From assembly GCF_027213965.1 (NCBI RefSeq), contig NZ_JAPWGX010000001.1, positions 558,001 through 622,000 of the forward strand: 64,000 bases of DNA, in the 5' to 3' direction. The stretch is from Maritalea porphyrae. GTDB taxonomy: Bacteria > Pseudomonadota > Alphaproteobacteria > Rhizobiales > Devosiaceae. Shown here in pieces: positions 7,682 through 16,876 of the stretch. Made by a program: the position numbers and the translations under genes. The notes under the pieces are model-generated. The model was not told the DNA's origin, searched no databases, and saw nothing but the letters and a program-made list of their open reading frames with translations. Every line of letters starts with the position of its first letter. Positions within the stretch are counted from its first letter, which is position 1.

Positions 7682-9345
7682 AGAAAGTCCGATGCGCCAT
7701 CTACACAAGAAAATCCTCCGAGAACGGGCTAGAGCAAGAGTTCAATTCATTGGATGCGCAACGAGAAGCTTGCGCTGCTTACATCGCAAGCCAAAAACAT
7801 GAAGGTTGGGTGTTGCTTGATAATGCCTATGACGACGGCGGGATATCCGGTGGCACATTGGATCGTCGTGGTTTGCAAAAACTCATGGGTGATGTTGAAG
7901 AAGGACTGGTTGATCAAATCGTCGTCTACAAAATTGATCGCCTCACGCGGTCCCTTGCCGACTTTGCAAAACTTGTCGAGCAGTTGGACAAGTCAAATGC
8001 TTCTTTCGTTTCTGTAACTCAGTCATTCAATACCGCCACCAGTATGGGGCGCCTGACTCTAAATGTGTTGCTGTCTTTTGCGCAGTTTGAACGAGAAGTC
8101 ACTTCAGAACGCATTCGAGACAAGATTGCGGCTTCCAAAAAGAAGGGTCTCTGGATGGGTGGAAATGTTCCGCTCGGTTATGAGGCTGATGGTAGAACGC
8201 TCAGGATCAACAAAAGAGAAGCGGAGACCGTCAAAGCGGTGTTTGAACTCTACAAGAAGCACAGCTCAATTGACGAAGTACGGGAAGAAGCCGAACGCCT
8301 TAATCTAAAAACAAGGCCGATGGGCAACAAGCACTCAACTAAGGGAAACAGCATACTCAGCCACAGCAACATTCACTACATTCTGACCAACCCGGTATAT
8401 GCTGGCCGAATACGCCATCACAACGTCGTCCATGATGGACAGCACCCCGCCATCATTGATCCTGTTGAATGGGATGAAGTTCAATATCGACTGTCCAAAG
8501 ATGCATCTCGCCAAAGAGGTAGACCCAACTCAGCCACTACGGCCTCATCCCTAAAAGGAAAAGTGTTCGACGAGACAGGTGATCGATTGACGCCAAGTCA
8601 CACCAAGAAAGGATACAAACGATATCGCTATTACATCTCTAATCGGTTGCTGGGCAAAAAGGACGGCGCCAACCCCTCACCCGCTGGATGGCGGCTATCG
8701 GCGAACCTTTTGGAAGATCAGGTCGCACGAGCAGTGCTGCAACACTTCAAACTAAAGTTGCTCAAGAAACTGGCTTCGAGCATTCCAGCCGACGAGATCG
8801 TTGCGCTAACGCGCTCAATAGACGAGCTAGATCCGAACACGGATCGACCTAAAATCCTGCTTTGCACATACAAGGTCACCTTGAGACCTGGCCAGATGCA
8901 AATCAAGTTGCATCATGATCAGACTGCCGACCTACTTGGCATCGCAGCGGTCGTCGTGAATGGCAAATGCAAACCTGCCTGTCTAACACGTGACCTGCTC
9001 AACTTCGACGCACCGTTTCAGCATCGTAAAAGAGGCGTCGAAACAAAAATAATCTTGGGCGACACGCCAGTAGAACAAGACAAAACGCTCATCAAAAACC
9101 TTGCAATGGCACACCACTATTTGAATGAAGTTAAATCAGGCAAACACTTCGATGAGATTGCTGCCGATTGCAAAGTTTCCAAACGCCGTATCATGCAGAT
9201 CATCAATCTGGCGTTCCTCGCACCCGATATTGTGCAGTCGATAATGCAAGGCAAACAGCCAACGGACTTGACCTCCAACTATTTGGTGCGCCATCCACTC
9301 CCAGCTGATTGGCAACAACAGCGCAAGACTATCAAAACGCTTTAG
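7678..9345 (+). CDS. Large serine recombinase (resolvase/integrase)
   Basis: Site-specific DNA recombinase of 555 aa. The resolvase catalytic domain opens with CAIYTRKSSENGLEQEFNSL (catalytic serine at residue 13 of YTRKSS), followed by the conserved KIDRLTRS (residues 85-92) and FAQFEREVTSERIRDKI. Next come a Recombinase domain (NPVYAGRIRHHNVVHDGQHPAI) and a zinc-ribbon-like segment (GDRLTPSHTKKGYKRYRYYIS). The C-terminal region (IAADCKVSKRRIMQIINLAFLAPDI) looks like an additional helix-turn-helix. The frame is intact, so the enzyme may be active. The gene is coupled to DUF2924 by a 4-base overlap and ends about 180 bases before tRNA-Gln. Confidence 0.93.
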   Translation: MKKVRCAIYTRKSSENGLEQEFNSLDAQREACAAYIASQKHEGWVLLDNAYDDGGISGGTLDRRGLQKLMGDVEEGLVDQIVVYKIDRLTRSLADFAKLVEQLDKSNASFVSVTQSFNTATSMGRLTLNVLLSFAQFEREVTSERIRDKIAASKKKGLWMGGNVPLGYEADGRTLRINKREAETVKAVFELYKKHSSIDEVREEAERLNLKTRPMGNKHSTKGNSILSHSNIHYILTNPVYAGRIRHHNVVHDGQHPAIIDPVEWDEVQYRLSKDASRQRGRPNSATTASSLKGKVFDETGDRLTPSHTKKGYKRYRYYISNRLLGKKDGANPSPAGWRLSANLLEDQVARAVLQHFKLKLLKKLASSIPADEIVALTRSIDELDPNTDRPKILLCTYKVTLRPGQMQIKLHHDQTADLLGIAAVVVNGKCKPACLTRDLLNFDAPFQHRKRGVETKIILGDTPVEQDKTLIKNLAMAHHYLNEVKSGKHFDEIAADCKVSKRRIMQIINLAFLAPDIVQSIMQGKQPTDLTSNYLVRHPLPADWQQQRKTIKTL

Positions 9346-9466
9346 CCCGCAAACGATGCAGTAATCCCAAACCTGTCAGCACCGAAATCAACAAAAGAGA
9401 CTTTTGGCTATACAGCTCCATTAGCGGGTCGACACCAACGTCTCGTTACGCAAACGGGATCGCTAA

Positions 9467-9483
9467 CGCGCTGAAATAGCGCG
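9467..9483. repeat. Hairpin after the recombinase gene
   Basis: CGCGCT and AGCGCG form a perfect 6-bp GC-rich stem with a 5-base loop. No T-run follows on either strand, so a standard intrinsic terminator is not supported; it may still help end recombinase transcription or be part of a recombination site. Confidence 0.3.
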
Positions 9484-9528
9484 AGAATTCGGAGGAATGC
9501 TGAGAGTCGTCGGGAAAATTTGAAAAGA

Positions 9529-9602
<74 letters not shown>

Positions 9603-9974
9603 ACAAGAATTGTTCAGTGAAGTTTTTATGACTGAACGATGCGGTCTATACGCGTTTTGAACTCAACGTGCAACCACCCAATTGGCGGTTTTTTAAAATT
9701 TTCCGCGAAAAAGTGATTTCGTATGTTTGAAAACGAAAAACAGGGGCGAACTTGCCTTAGGATTCAATGTTTTCAAATAGATATCAAGGCATTTGGCGAA
9801 TAGCACAACGCGCCAAGGTGAATCCATTTGCGAGCACATATGGTTTCTTTTGATATAGCCTATCTCCGCATTCCATGTTTAGGACGCCTGCTTGCAGGAC
9901 CAATAGTTTCCATCTATTGCATATGATGGGATTCATTGATCCATATTGCCACCAAAGAGCAAATTTGCCCGACT
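9603..9974. other. Intergenic region between tRNA-Gln and the MBL-fold gene
   Basis: About 370 bases, AT-rich in the left half. It should hold the tRNA-Gln promoter (leftward) and that of the metallo-hydrolase (rightward). No repeat, operator or small gene could be supported. Confidence 0.4.
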
Positions 9975-10892
9975 ATGCAAACGCAAACCGCGCCAACTTA
10001 CAATACTGACTTTACGCCTCCAATTGGTGTGCCCGAAATTATTGCGCCAGGTATCATGCGTGTGGTCGCACCCAACGCCGGCCCATATACCTTTCAGGGC
10101 ACAAACAGCTATATTGTTGGATTTGACGAAGTTGTTGTTATTGATCCGGGCCCAGAAGACGATGATCATTTTGCAGCTTTGCTGAGCGCAATCGTTGGGA
10201 AAAAGTGCAAAGGTGTGCTGCTTACGCACACGCATCGCGACCATTCAGCGCTGGCACCTAGGCTGGCGAAAGCCCTTGAGGTTCCTTTGATGTTTGAAGG
10301 CCCACATCGCCCCTCCCGACAGCTCAAAATGCTTGAAAGAGATCCCCTAAAGCCGTCCGGGCACTATGGGCTAAAACCCGAGTATGTTGTGCGCGAGGGC
10401 AGCAAGATCGATTTGGGCGAAATCGGTTTGATTGTTCATACCACCCCTGGCCATTGCGCCAACCACATTGCTATTGGCATCGAGGGCCGCAAGGAACTAT
10501 TCACGGGAGACCATGTCATGGGATGGTCTTCTAGCTTGATCGCCGACCCCGACGGGAGCCTTGAAGACTATTTTGCCTCCCTCGAGAAAGTCATCCATTT
10601 GCCCCACACCTGCTTTCTGCCTGCACACGGCGGTCCAATTAAAAATGGGCCGGAGTTCGCAAGCCAACTGCTTTGTCATCGGCAGGCAAGAAATAAACAG
10701 ATTATTGCAGCGTTGGGGAGTGGCCCAAAATGGACTTTGTCATTGCTAAAAGAAATCTATCCGGACATTCCCATAAAGGTAAAACCCGCAGCTTTGCTCA
10801 CGCTGAATGCGCATCTGCAGTACCTTGCTGCGCACAATGAAATTGAAGCAAGTGGCTTGTTTTGGGCGAAGCGTTATACAGCAAAGATGTGA
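9975..10892 (+). CDS. MBL-fold metallo-hydrolase (LACTB2/glyoxalase II-like)
   Basis: Metallo-beta-lactamase-fold hydrolase of 305 aa. It has the metal-binding motif THTHRDHS, a downstream TPGHCANHI histidine, GDHVMGWSSSLI with the bridging aspartate, and PAHGGPI with the last histidine. The C-terminal winged-helix-like part fits the LACTB2 subgroup, whose members include endoribonucleases, but the substrate cannot be assigned. The ATG at 9975 is preferred; a TTG at 9936 is in frame, and neither has a strong ribosome site. The homology region (PGIMRVVAPNAGPYTFQGTNSYIVG) starts well after both. Confidence 0.85.
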   Translation: MQTQTAPTYNTDFTPPIGVPEIIAPGIMRVVAPNAGPYTFQGTNSYIVGFDEVVVIDPGPEDDDHFAALLSAIVGKKCKGVLLTHTHRDHSALAPRLAKALEVPLMFEGPHRPSRQLKMLERDPLKPSGHYGLKPEYVVREGSKIDLGEIGLIVHTTPGHCANHIAIGIEGRKELFTGDHVMGWSSSLIADPDGSLEDYFASLEKVIHLPHTCFLPAHGGPIKNGPEFASQLLCHRQARNKQIIAALGSGPKWTLSLLKEIYPDIPIKVKPAALLTLNAHLQYLAAHNEIEASGLFWAKRYTAKM

Positions 10893-10980
10893 CGGATCGA
10901 CGCTTGTGACATTGGAGCGCCCCAGTCAAAATGGGCATCCACTACAATGTCTAGATTGATGCCAAATTATGGGGATGATC

Positions 10981-11511
10981 ATGGCCAAACCTGACCAACT
11001 GCCTTCCGACAGTACATTGCAGCAATATTACTCGCCTGGTGATTTTATGGATAGCTACTCATCGAGTTTAAAAGGGCGTCCAGATTTGCTCGATTGCGAT
11101 ATCCGATTATTGGCTGAGCAGATCGGCAATATTGAGATCGATTGGGCGGTCAATTTGCTGAAGCTGCGCAATATATTGATGCAGCCTTTCCGCCTCAAAT
11201 CGACCAAGGATCTGATGGATAATGCGCAGGTTCCTCCCCTTGAAAAAACAATCGGCGACCGCGTTGCTTTTTTCAAAATCTACAACATCAGTGAAAATGA
11301 GATTATTCTTGGTGAGGATGACTGGCATCAAGACTTTCGTGTGTCTCTCTATCGGACCAGCGCAGCAAATCCGCGTGTAATCATGACCACAATTTGCAAA
11401 CGACATAATGCTTTTGGTTATGCTTACCTCGCCGCAATTTTGCCTTTTCATAAGCTGATCGTGCGCTCAACGCTTGAAGCAGGTATAAAGAAGGCAATTA
11501 CAGCGACTTAA
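10981..11511 (+). CDS. DUF2867 family protein
   Basis: 176 aa. The C-terminal half shows the DUF2867 pattern: ILGEDDWHQDFRVSLYR, MTTICKRHNAFGYAYLAAILPFHKLIV and a terminal amphipathic segment. The start at 10981 has GGGGA five bases upstream; an in-frame ATG at 10969 is possible. DUF2867 proteins are small SRPBCC-like proteins of unknown function. The stop codon overlaps that of the converging DUF1499 gene. Confidence 0.75.
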   Translation: MAKPDQLPSDSTLQQYYSPGDFMDSYSSSLKGRPDLLDCDIRLLAEQIGNIEIDWAVNLLKLRNILMQPFRLKSTKDLMDNAQVPPLEKTIGDRVAFFKIYNISENEIILGEDDWHQDFRVSLYRTSAANPRVIMTTICKRHNAFGYAYLAAILPFHKLIVRSTLEAGIKKAITAT

Positions 11512-12254
11512 TCGGCAATTTGGCGTTCCGGTGTCGATGCGACGAGCTCGTCTAGTGTGAGCAGGAAATTCTCAATTCTGGCGCTATTCGCTCCATAGTC
11601 GCCACTGCCATAGCGCGAGGCAGACCGCACATTAACAATGACCAATTGGGCCGTTGTGCGTGTGCTTATTGTGACGTCATCAACAAACCCCAGCAGAGAC
11701 TTGGCTTTGTAGAATTGGTGTAATTCCGCGGCACTTGTTTGTGTTTGATTGAGCTTGCTCCAGCCCATATTCGATGCTGCTTGGGAAATAAGATCCAATG
11801 CGGTTTGTTCATCCAACCTATATTGGCGCGTTCCGGCAAATCTGTATTTTTGTCCATCAATCAGTGTAGCAACAGGCGCATCTGCACCATTCGCGCGCCC
11901 TTGGATGGGAGTAATGAGTGGAGCCGTAGAAACGTCGTTGATATTTGGAAACTGGCTGGACATAACCGCCATGAACATCAAAAAAACGATGGCAACGGTT
12001 CCCACCAACAGGCCGCTTGTGGATTCTCGCCAACCAGCATCGCCGCTATACCACAAGCTGATGTAGCCGATCAGTCCTAGGATGAACGAGAAAAGCGCCA
12101 GTGCAATGGCAAGGATAATGCAGGCAACGAAAACAGAACTGGCAAGCACCCCAACATAATGCAATGCAATGGCCAGCAAGACGAGCGGCAACACAGGGCG
12201 CGCCATACGCGTCGCCCATATTGCCCACCCAGATGTTCTGATGAAAACGCGCAT
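11508..12254 (-). CDS. DUF1499 family membrane protein
   Basis: 248 aa with three hydrophobic segments near the N-terminus (about residues 20-40, 43-68 and 82-100), then a soluble DUF1499 domain: FPNINDVSTAP, YRLDEQTALDLI, LLGFVDDVTIST and the hallmark VNVRSASRYGSGDYGANSARIENFL. It is therefore an inner-membrane protein with a conserved extracytoplasmic or cytoplasmic domain of unknown role. It ends against DUF2867 with overlapping stops and follows pdxH on the same strand by about 30 bases, so it may be in the pdxH transcript. Confidence 0.85.
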   Translation of the reverse strand: MRVFIRTSGWAIWATRMARPVLPLVLLAIALHYVGVLASSVFVACIILAIALALFSFILGLIGYISLWYSGDAGWRESTSGLLVGTVAIVFLMFMAVMSSQFPNINDVSTAPLITPIQGRANGADAPVATLIDGQKYRFAGTRQYRLDEQTALDLISQAASNMGWSKLNQTQTSAAELHQFYKAKSLLGFVDDVTISTRTTAQLVIVNVRSASRYGSGDYGANSARIENFLLTLDELVASTPERQIAD

Positions 12255-12285
12255 ATAGTCCTAAATATCTAAGTTCATTTAGACA

Positions 12286-12918
12286 TTAAGGGAAGAGGCG
12301 CTGTCTTGTCCAAGGTTGGTTGGAATTTTCCCGTGTAAATCGCACCCTGTCATGTAAGCGATACTCTCCATCGCACCAGAACTCGATTTCAATAGGCTCA
12401 ATTGTGTATCCGCTCCAATGGGCTGGGCGCGGCACATCTTCGCCATATTGCGCTTCGAATTGTGCAACGCGGTCCATTAGTTCTTGCTTGGATTGTAGGG
12501 GACGCGATTGCTCAGACGCATGGGCACCAATGCGCGAACCCAGCGGGCGGCTTTTGTAGTATGCGTCAGCAACTTCGGCAGAAACAGGCACCACAGCGCC
12601 CCGAATGCGCACTTGCCAATTAAGCGATTTCCAGAAAAAGCCAAGGGCAGCCTTTGGATTGGCGGCAAGTTCTTCACCTTTAGAACTTCGTGTGTTCGTA
12701 TAAAAGGTGAAACCATCTTGTGTGCGTTCTTTCAATAGCACAACGCGCACATCTGGCATGCCATTGCCGTCTACTGTTGCAAGCGAGAGCGCGTTGGCCA
12801 TTGGTTCTTTTTCGCTGGCAAGGGCCAGCCATTGGTCAAACAAAGCGTAAGGATCAATTTCACCTTTAAAGGTGTGGTCGAACAGTTGTGCATTTAAGGC
12901 TTGGACGTCGGAACTCAT
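12286..12918 (-). CDS. pdxH: Pyridoxamine/pyridoxine 5'-phosphate oxidase
   Basis: FMN-dependent oxidase that makes pyridoxal 5'-phosphate from PNP or PMP, the last step of PLP synthesis; 210 aa, the normal length. Diagnostic segments are ALSLATVDGNGMPDVRVVLLK, FTFYTNTRSSKG (FMN phosphate site), LGFFWKSLNWQVRIRG, and SRIGAHASEQSRPL with the PLP-site residues. The C-terminus WTRQRLFP matches the family's W....RL.P ending. Next to it lies a PLP-dependent class V enzyme, which may be coincidence. Confidence 0.96.
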   Translation of the reverse strand: MSSDVQALNAQLFDHTFKGEIDPYALFDQWLALASEKEPMANALSLATVDGNGMPDVRVVLLKERTQDGFTFYTNTRSSKGEELAANPKAALGFFWKSLNWQVRIRGAVVPVSAEVADAYYKSRPLGSRIGAHASEQSRPLQSKQELMDRVAQFEAQYGEDVPRPAHWSGYTIEPIEIEFWCDGEYRLHDRVRFTRENSNQPWTRQRLFP

Positions 12919-12966
12919 ATTCTCACCCAGATTGGCCTTTGGCGCTATCCCTTGGCAAAACCTACA

Positions 12967-14439
12967 TCAAGAACAACAAGCAGCCCCCTGCACGGCGCTT
13001 CTTGCTATCGCGTCTTCTTGATGCATGAAGCTACCGGTGGCTTCGTCAAAGACATAATTGTCTACATAATTGCGTGCACTATTGGCCAATTCGGTGACTG
13101 ATTCAATGATGAAATTTGCTTTTTCATCGCTCAGCAAATAGCTGAAATTCAATCGCACCCAACCTGGCCGTGCCAGCGCATTACCCTCTTGTATCTCACG
13201 ACGCATTTGGGCTGATTGATCCGCGTCAATTCCAAGCAATTCGTGTCCATATGGCCCCGCACACGCGCAGCCGCCGCGCGCTTGAATGCCATATAGATCA
13301 GACAGCATGCGCGTGAACAACTGATGTTGGATCAACCCGCCCTCGCCGTCTTTGATCTGGAATGAAAATATGGGCAAGCGTGTTGCCGTTGGGTGCCCGA
13401 GGACTTTGATGCGATCACACTTTGCCCACGCGTCAGATGCGCGTTGTTTCAATTCGGCTTGGCGCTTAGCAAGAAACGAAGGGCCGATGGCGTCTTTCAC
13501 CATGAAGCAGAGCGCGGCGCGAATATCACCGATTACGTTAGGTGTTCCCGCTTCCTCACGCGCAGCCAGGGACGCCACATAGTCGTGGTTCCAAGGGGAA
13601 ACAAAAGTCACGGTGCCACCGCCCGGCCAACTTGGTCGATTTGTGGCGCTCAGTTGATTTTTGACCACCAAAATGCCAGATGCAGCTGGGCCACCTGGGT
13701 ACTTATGGGTTGAAAGAAAGATTGCGTCTAATTCGACAGTTTCTGGTTTCACCGAAACGGGTAAATATGGCGCACCGCCCGCATAGTCCCAAATAGCCAA
13801 TGCTCCATTTTGCTTCAGCAAATGAGACACCTTCGCCACATCCGTCAGAATACCGGTCACATTTGAGGCTGCGGAAAACGAGCCAATTTTCAAAGCACAA
13901 TCCCGGTGTATATCCAATTGAGCCTGCAAAATCGCCAGGTCCGGGCCACCGTCTTCTGCTTCGGGAATAATGACTATTTGCGCGCCGGTTTCACGCCACG
14001 GCAAAATGTTGGAATGATGCTCATAGGGGCCAATAAATATGACAGGCTTCATTCCTGCGCGCACAGCTTCTTCAACACCAAGCAATTTGACTAACCGATT
14101 AACCGCCGCTGTTGCACCAGAGCCTGTAAAAACAACCGAATAGTTTTCATCGGCCTGTAGTGATTGGGCAATTTCAGCTCTGGCCTGCTCCCGCATTTGG
14201 GTCATTTGCGCGCCACAAAAAGAAGAGCGGGTGTGCGAATTGGCATAGTACGGCAGCGCATTATTCGTCACAAAGTCTTCGATTTGTCTGAGCGCACGCG
14301 CAGAAGCAACATAGTCTGCATAAACAAGGCTTTTGGGTCCGAACGGACCGGGAATAGAAATCCCATCGCCAATTAAACCAGCGCGCAGTTGCTCGACCAA
14401 ATTCTCAGCTCTCAGACTGGCTTTAAACTGCTCGAACAT
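12967..14439 (-). CDS. Class V aminotransferase-fold PLP enzyme (cysteine-desulfurase/EgtE-like)
   Basis: About 490 aa. PLP-binding features are clear: EHHSNILPWRE (histidines near residues 141-142), WDYAGGAPYLP with the aspartate near 218, and LSTHKYPGGP with the Schiff-base lysine near 246. Late in the protein lies a cysteine-rich ARGGCACAGPYGHELLG, and it ends in CCS. The fold is shared by cysteine desulfurases, isopenicillin-N epimerases and the C-S lyase EgtE; the exact reaction is not known. The start at 14439 has a GAGGA site and overlaps the stop of the glutamine-amidotransferase gene, so the two are coupled. An upstream in-frame extension is unlikely. Confidence 0.8.
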   Translation of the reverse strand: MFEQFKASLRAENLVEQLRAGLIGDGISIPGPFGPKSLVYADYVASARALRQIEDFVTNNALPYYANSHTRSSFCGAQMTQMREQARAEIAQSLQADENYSVVFTGSGATAAVNRLVKLLGVEEAVRAGMKPVIFIGPYEHHSNILPWRETGAQIVIIPEAEDGGPDLAILQAQLDIHRDCALKIGSFSAASNVTGILTDVAKVSHLLKQNGALAIWDYAGGAPYLPVSVKPETVELDAIFLSTHKYPGGPAASGILVVKNQLSATNRPSWPGGGTVTFVSPWNHDYVASLAAREEAGTPNVIGDIRAALCFMVKDAIGPSFLAKRQAELKQRASDAWAKCDRIKVLGHPTATRLPIFSFQIKDGEGGLIQHQLFTRMLSDLYGIQARGGCACAGPYGHELLGIDADQSAQMRREIQEGNALARPGWVRLNFSYLLSDEKANFIIESVTELANSARNYVDNYVFDEATGSFMHQEDAIARSAVQGAACCS

Positions 14440-15232
14440 ATTGCTTTTCCTCATCAAACAGAATTTCAGAGTCAATTGTTGTGTTTTGGTCGGCATCACG
14501 TGACAGGCATACCAAAGAGTTTGGCGGTATCTCTTGCCAATTCTGCACTTCGCCATCTAGTGGTTCAGAAGCCAGCAAGATATCGCCACCTAGATCCCTT
14601 TTATAAAGCGAAGGCGCATAGGCGTCAGAAGACCACCGCACCGCCCATATTTGCTCGCCATTGGTCACTGAAAATGTGGCGCGAAACGCTTCTACTATCC
14701 CGTGCTCTGCGCAAACTGAGGTAATTGACCGCATTGTCGTGCGAATGGCTGTTTTTACATCTTCAAATAGGCCGTTGTTCACCAACATGGCGAACATCAA
14801 CTCGCTGTCAGTTGTACCTTGCAAGGCAGCATAGGACTTGTCGCAAAGCGTTTGCTGAAACAAGCGTTGTACTTTGTTAAACTCACCAATTTGCCCGTTA
14901 TGCATAAACAGCCAGTGATTTGTTCTAAACGGGTGACAGTTCACAAATGTGTTTGGCGCACCTGTGGAGGCGCGAACATGGGCAAAGAATAGCTTCGCTT
15001 TCACCTGAGAGGTCAATTCACGCAGATTTGGGTCGGCCCAAGCTGGCCCCGCATTGCGATAAAGGCCGGGACATTTGTGATCACCGTACCACCCAAGTCC
15101 GCCGCCATCACCATGGACGCCAAGTTTGGCTTTGTGTGACTGCTGCGCTTGGGCGCACAACGATCGCGGCCCATCATATAAGAAGTCATTGATATAAGTG
15201 GGTTTCCCCAAATATGCGATCCAGCGACACAT
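14423..15232 (-). CDS. Class II glutamine amidotransferase (YafJ/EgtC-like)
   Basis: 269 aa N-terminal-nucleophile hydrolase. It opens MCRWIAYLGKP, placing the catalytic cysteine at residue 2 after removal of methionine. Family segments follow: VHGDGGGLGWYG, FFAHVRASTGAPNTFVNCHPF, WLFMHNGQIGEF and GTTDSELMFAMLV. Relatives split amide or gamma-glutamyl bonds; EgtC does this to gamma-glutamyl-hercynylcysteine sulfoxide in ergothioneine synthesis, whereas YafJ is uncharacterised. It is first in an operon with the PLP enzyme and is transcribed away from an Lrp-type regulator. The substrate is not established. Confidence 0.88.
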   Translation of the reverse strand: MCRWIAYLGKPTYINDFLYDGPRSLCAQAQQSHKAKLGVHGDGGGLGWYGDHKCPGLYRNAGPAWADPNLRELTSQVKAKLFFAHVRASTGAPNTFVNCHPFRTNHWLFMHNGQIGEFNKVQRLFQQTLCDKSYAALQGTTDSELMFAMLVNNGLFEDVKTAIRTTMRSITSVCAEHGIVEAFRATFSVTNGEQIWAVRWSSDAYAPSLYKRDLGGDILLASEPLDGEVQNWQEIPPNSLVCLSRDADQNTTIDSEILFDEEKQYVRAV

Positions 15233-15334
15233 ATTACTCTCTTTCGTGATTACCTCTCTATAATATCACCCAAAATGTGTAATTTTTCACCAATTTTCTT
15301 GCACATAACGCAACATATGTGGTCATATGATCGT

Positions 15335-15799
15335 ATGAATGGCATGAAATTAGATCGAAATGACATTGCGATACTACGAATCTTGCAAAGAGATGCATCC
15401 GTGTCTCAGCGCGAGTTGGCAGCCCTTGTGAACTTGTCGCAAAACGCTTGTTGGAGGCGCATCAACGCGCTGCGAGAGGCCGGGTTGATTCTCAATCAGT
15501 CGATGATGCTCAATCGCAAACTGCTGGGGTTGGGTCTTGTGGTTTTTGTGATGCTGAAAACACGTCATCATTCGGCGGATTGGCTTGAGACGTTTCGCCG
15601 ACATGTGTCAACCATCCCAGAAGTCGTCGATTTTTACCGCATCGGCGGAGATTATGACTATTTTCTCAAGGTGATAACCAACGATATGGACAGCTACGAT
15701 GACGTGTATCAAAGGCTGATTTCCAAAGTTGAACTGGACTCGGTCACTTCCTATTTCGCAATGGAAGCCATTGAAGAGCAGCGGCCGCTGCCTCTTTAG
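15335..15799 (+). CDS. Lrp/AsnC family transcriptional regulator
   Basis: About 154 aa with an N-terminal helix-turn-helix (LDRNDIAILRILQRDASVSQRELAALVNLSQNACWRRINALREAGLI) and a C-terminal RAM/AsnC ligand-binding domain (VDFYRIGGDYDYFLKVITNDMDSYDDVYQRLI). Such regulators bind amino acids and act as octamers. Starts at 15335 and 15344 are both possible, as neither has a clear ribosome site. It is divergent from the amidotransferase/PLP operon across about 100 bases and probably controls it. Upstream, CATATG occurs twice ten bases apart, a possible site. Confidence 0.92.
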   Translation: MNGMKLDRNDIAILRILQRDASVSQRELAALVNLSQNACWRRINALREAGLILNQSMMLNRKLLGLGLVVFVMLKTRHHSADWLETFRRHVSTIPEVVDFYRIGGDYDYFLKVITNDMDSYDDVYQRLISKVELDSVTSYFAMEAIEEQRPLPL

Positions 15800-15840
15800 G
15801 TCAACATTGTGCTGCAAGACTAGACATTGCGGCCTTGGAT

Positions 15841-15854
15841 CGCCATATATGGCG
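15841..15854. promoter_or_regulatory. Perfect 14-base palindrome upstream of the dnaJ-like gene
   Basis: CGCCATATATGGCG equals its own reverse complement. It lies between the Lrp gene and the dnaJ-like gene, 68 bases before the latter's start. With no loop it would not make a good RNA hairpin, so a protein-binding site is more likely than a terminator. Confidence 0.35.
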
Positions 15855-15922
15855 CAACAATGAATATGTCCGCACGGGAGCGAAAAGCTGTTGCTGTGCG
15901 TTGATTGGAGAGAAATATATAG

Positions 15923-16876
15923 ATGCGTGATCCTTACAGCGTTTTAGGTGTGCCAAGGTCCGCGAGCGATAAGGACATTAAGTCTGCATATCGCAAACTC
16001 GCTAAAACCTATCACCCCGATCAGAACAAAGACGACCCAAAGGCGCAGGCCAAGTTTTCTGAAGCCTCAAATGCTTATGACTTTTTGTCCGACAAGCAAA
16101 AACGCGGGCAATATGATCGTGGCGAAATTGATGCTGACGGCAACCCCAAAATGGCGGGCTTTGACTTTTCTGGTTTTGGCGGCGGTGCTGGGCAGCGCGG
16201 CGGACAGCGCCGTGCAGGTGGATTCTCTGGTGGTGCAGGTGGCGCGGGCGTTAACCCCGAAGACATTTTGAAAGAATTCATGGGCGGTTTTGGCGGCGGG
16301 CAACGCGGTGCAGGCCCGATGGGCATGGGAAGCGCCGGTGGGTTTGCTAGCGGCGGACGCACCACAAAAGGTCAGGACGTCAAGGTCGGGCTCAAAGTGA
16401 CGCTCGAACAAATAAGCGCCCGCCAGCCTGTGCCTGTGCATTTGCCAAACGGTAAAACCCTTTCTGTCAATTTGCCATGGCCGCTTGAAAACGGGCAACA
16501 AGTACGTCTCAAGGGGCAAGGCGAAGCGCCTCCCTTTGGTGGGTCAAAAGGCGATGTTCTGGTGAATGTACGCATTCAACCACACAAGCATTTCCGCAAA
16601 GACGGCGAAAACTTACGCGTAGATGTGCCTTTGACGCTTTATGAAGCGGTTTTGGGTGGCAAGGTACGCGTGCCAACGCTTTCGGGTGCGGTTGAGCTGA
16701 ATATTCCAGCTGGCGTTGACACATCAAAAGCCATGCGCCTCAAAGGCAAAGGCCTTTTTGGTGAAGGTGATCTCTACGTCAATCTGCGGATCAAACTACC
16801 AGAAGAATCCGACCCGGATTTGGAAAGCTTGATGCGGTTTTGGCGCGACCAAAAACCTTATAAACCGCGCGATTAA
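15923..16876 (+). CDS. DnaJ-class co-chaperone (CbpA-like)
   Basis: 317 aa Hsp40 that would stimulate DnaK. The J domain fills the first 70 residues ([25 protein letters not shown]) with the essential HPD at 31-33. A glycine-rich linker (about 80-155) follows, then the DnaJ C-terminal substrate-binding domains. The cysteine-rich zinc finger of canonical DnaJ is absent, placing it with CbpA-type proteins. A GGAGAG ribosome site precedes the start. Its stop overlaps that of the converging sua5 gene. Confidence 0.92.
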   Translation: MRDPYSVLGVPRSASDKDIKSAYRKLAKTYHPDQNKDDPKAQAKFSEASNAYDFLSDKQKRGQYDRGEIDADGNPKMAGFDFSGFGGGAGQRGGQRRAGGFSGGAGGAGVNPEDILKEFMGGFGGGQRGAGPMGMGSAGGFASGGRTTKGQDVKVGLKVTLEQISARQPVPVHLPNGKTLSVNLPWPLENGQQVRLKGQGEAPPFGGSKGDVLVNVRIQPHKHFRKDGENLRVDVPLTLYEAVLGGKVRVPTLSGAVELNIPAGVDTSKAMRLKGKGLFGEGDLYVNLRIKLPEESDPDLESLMRFWRDQKPYKPRD

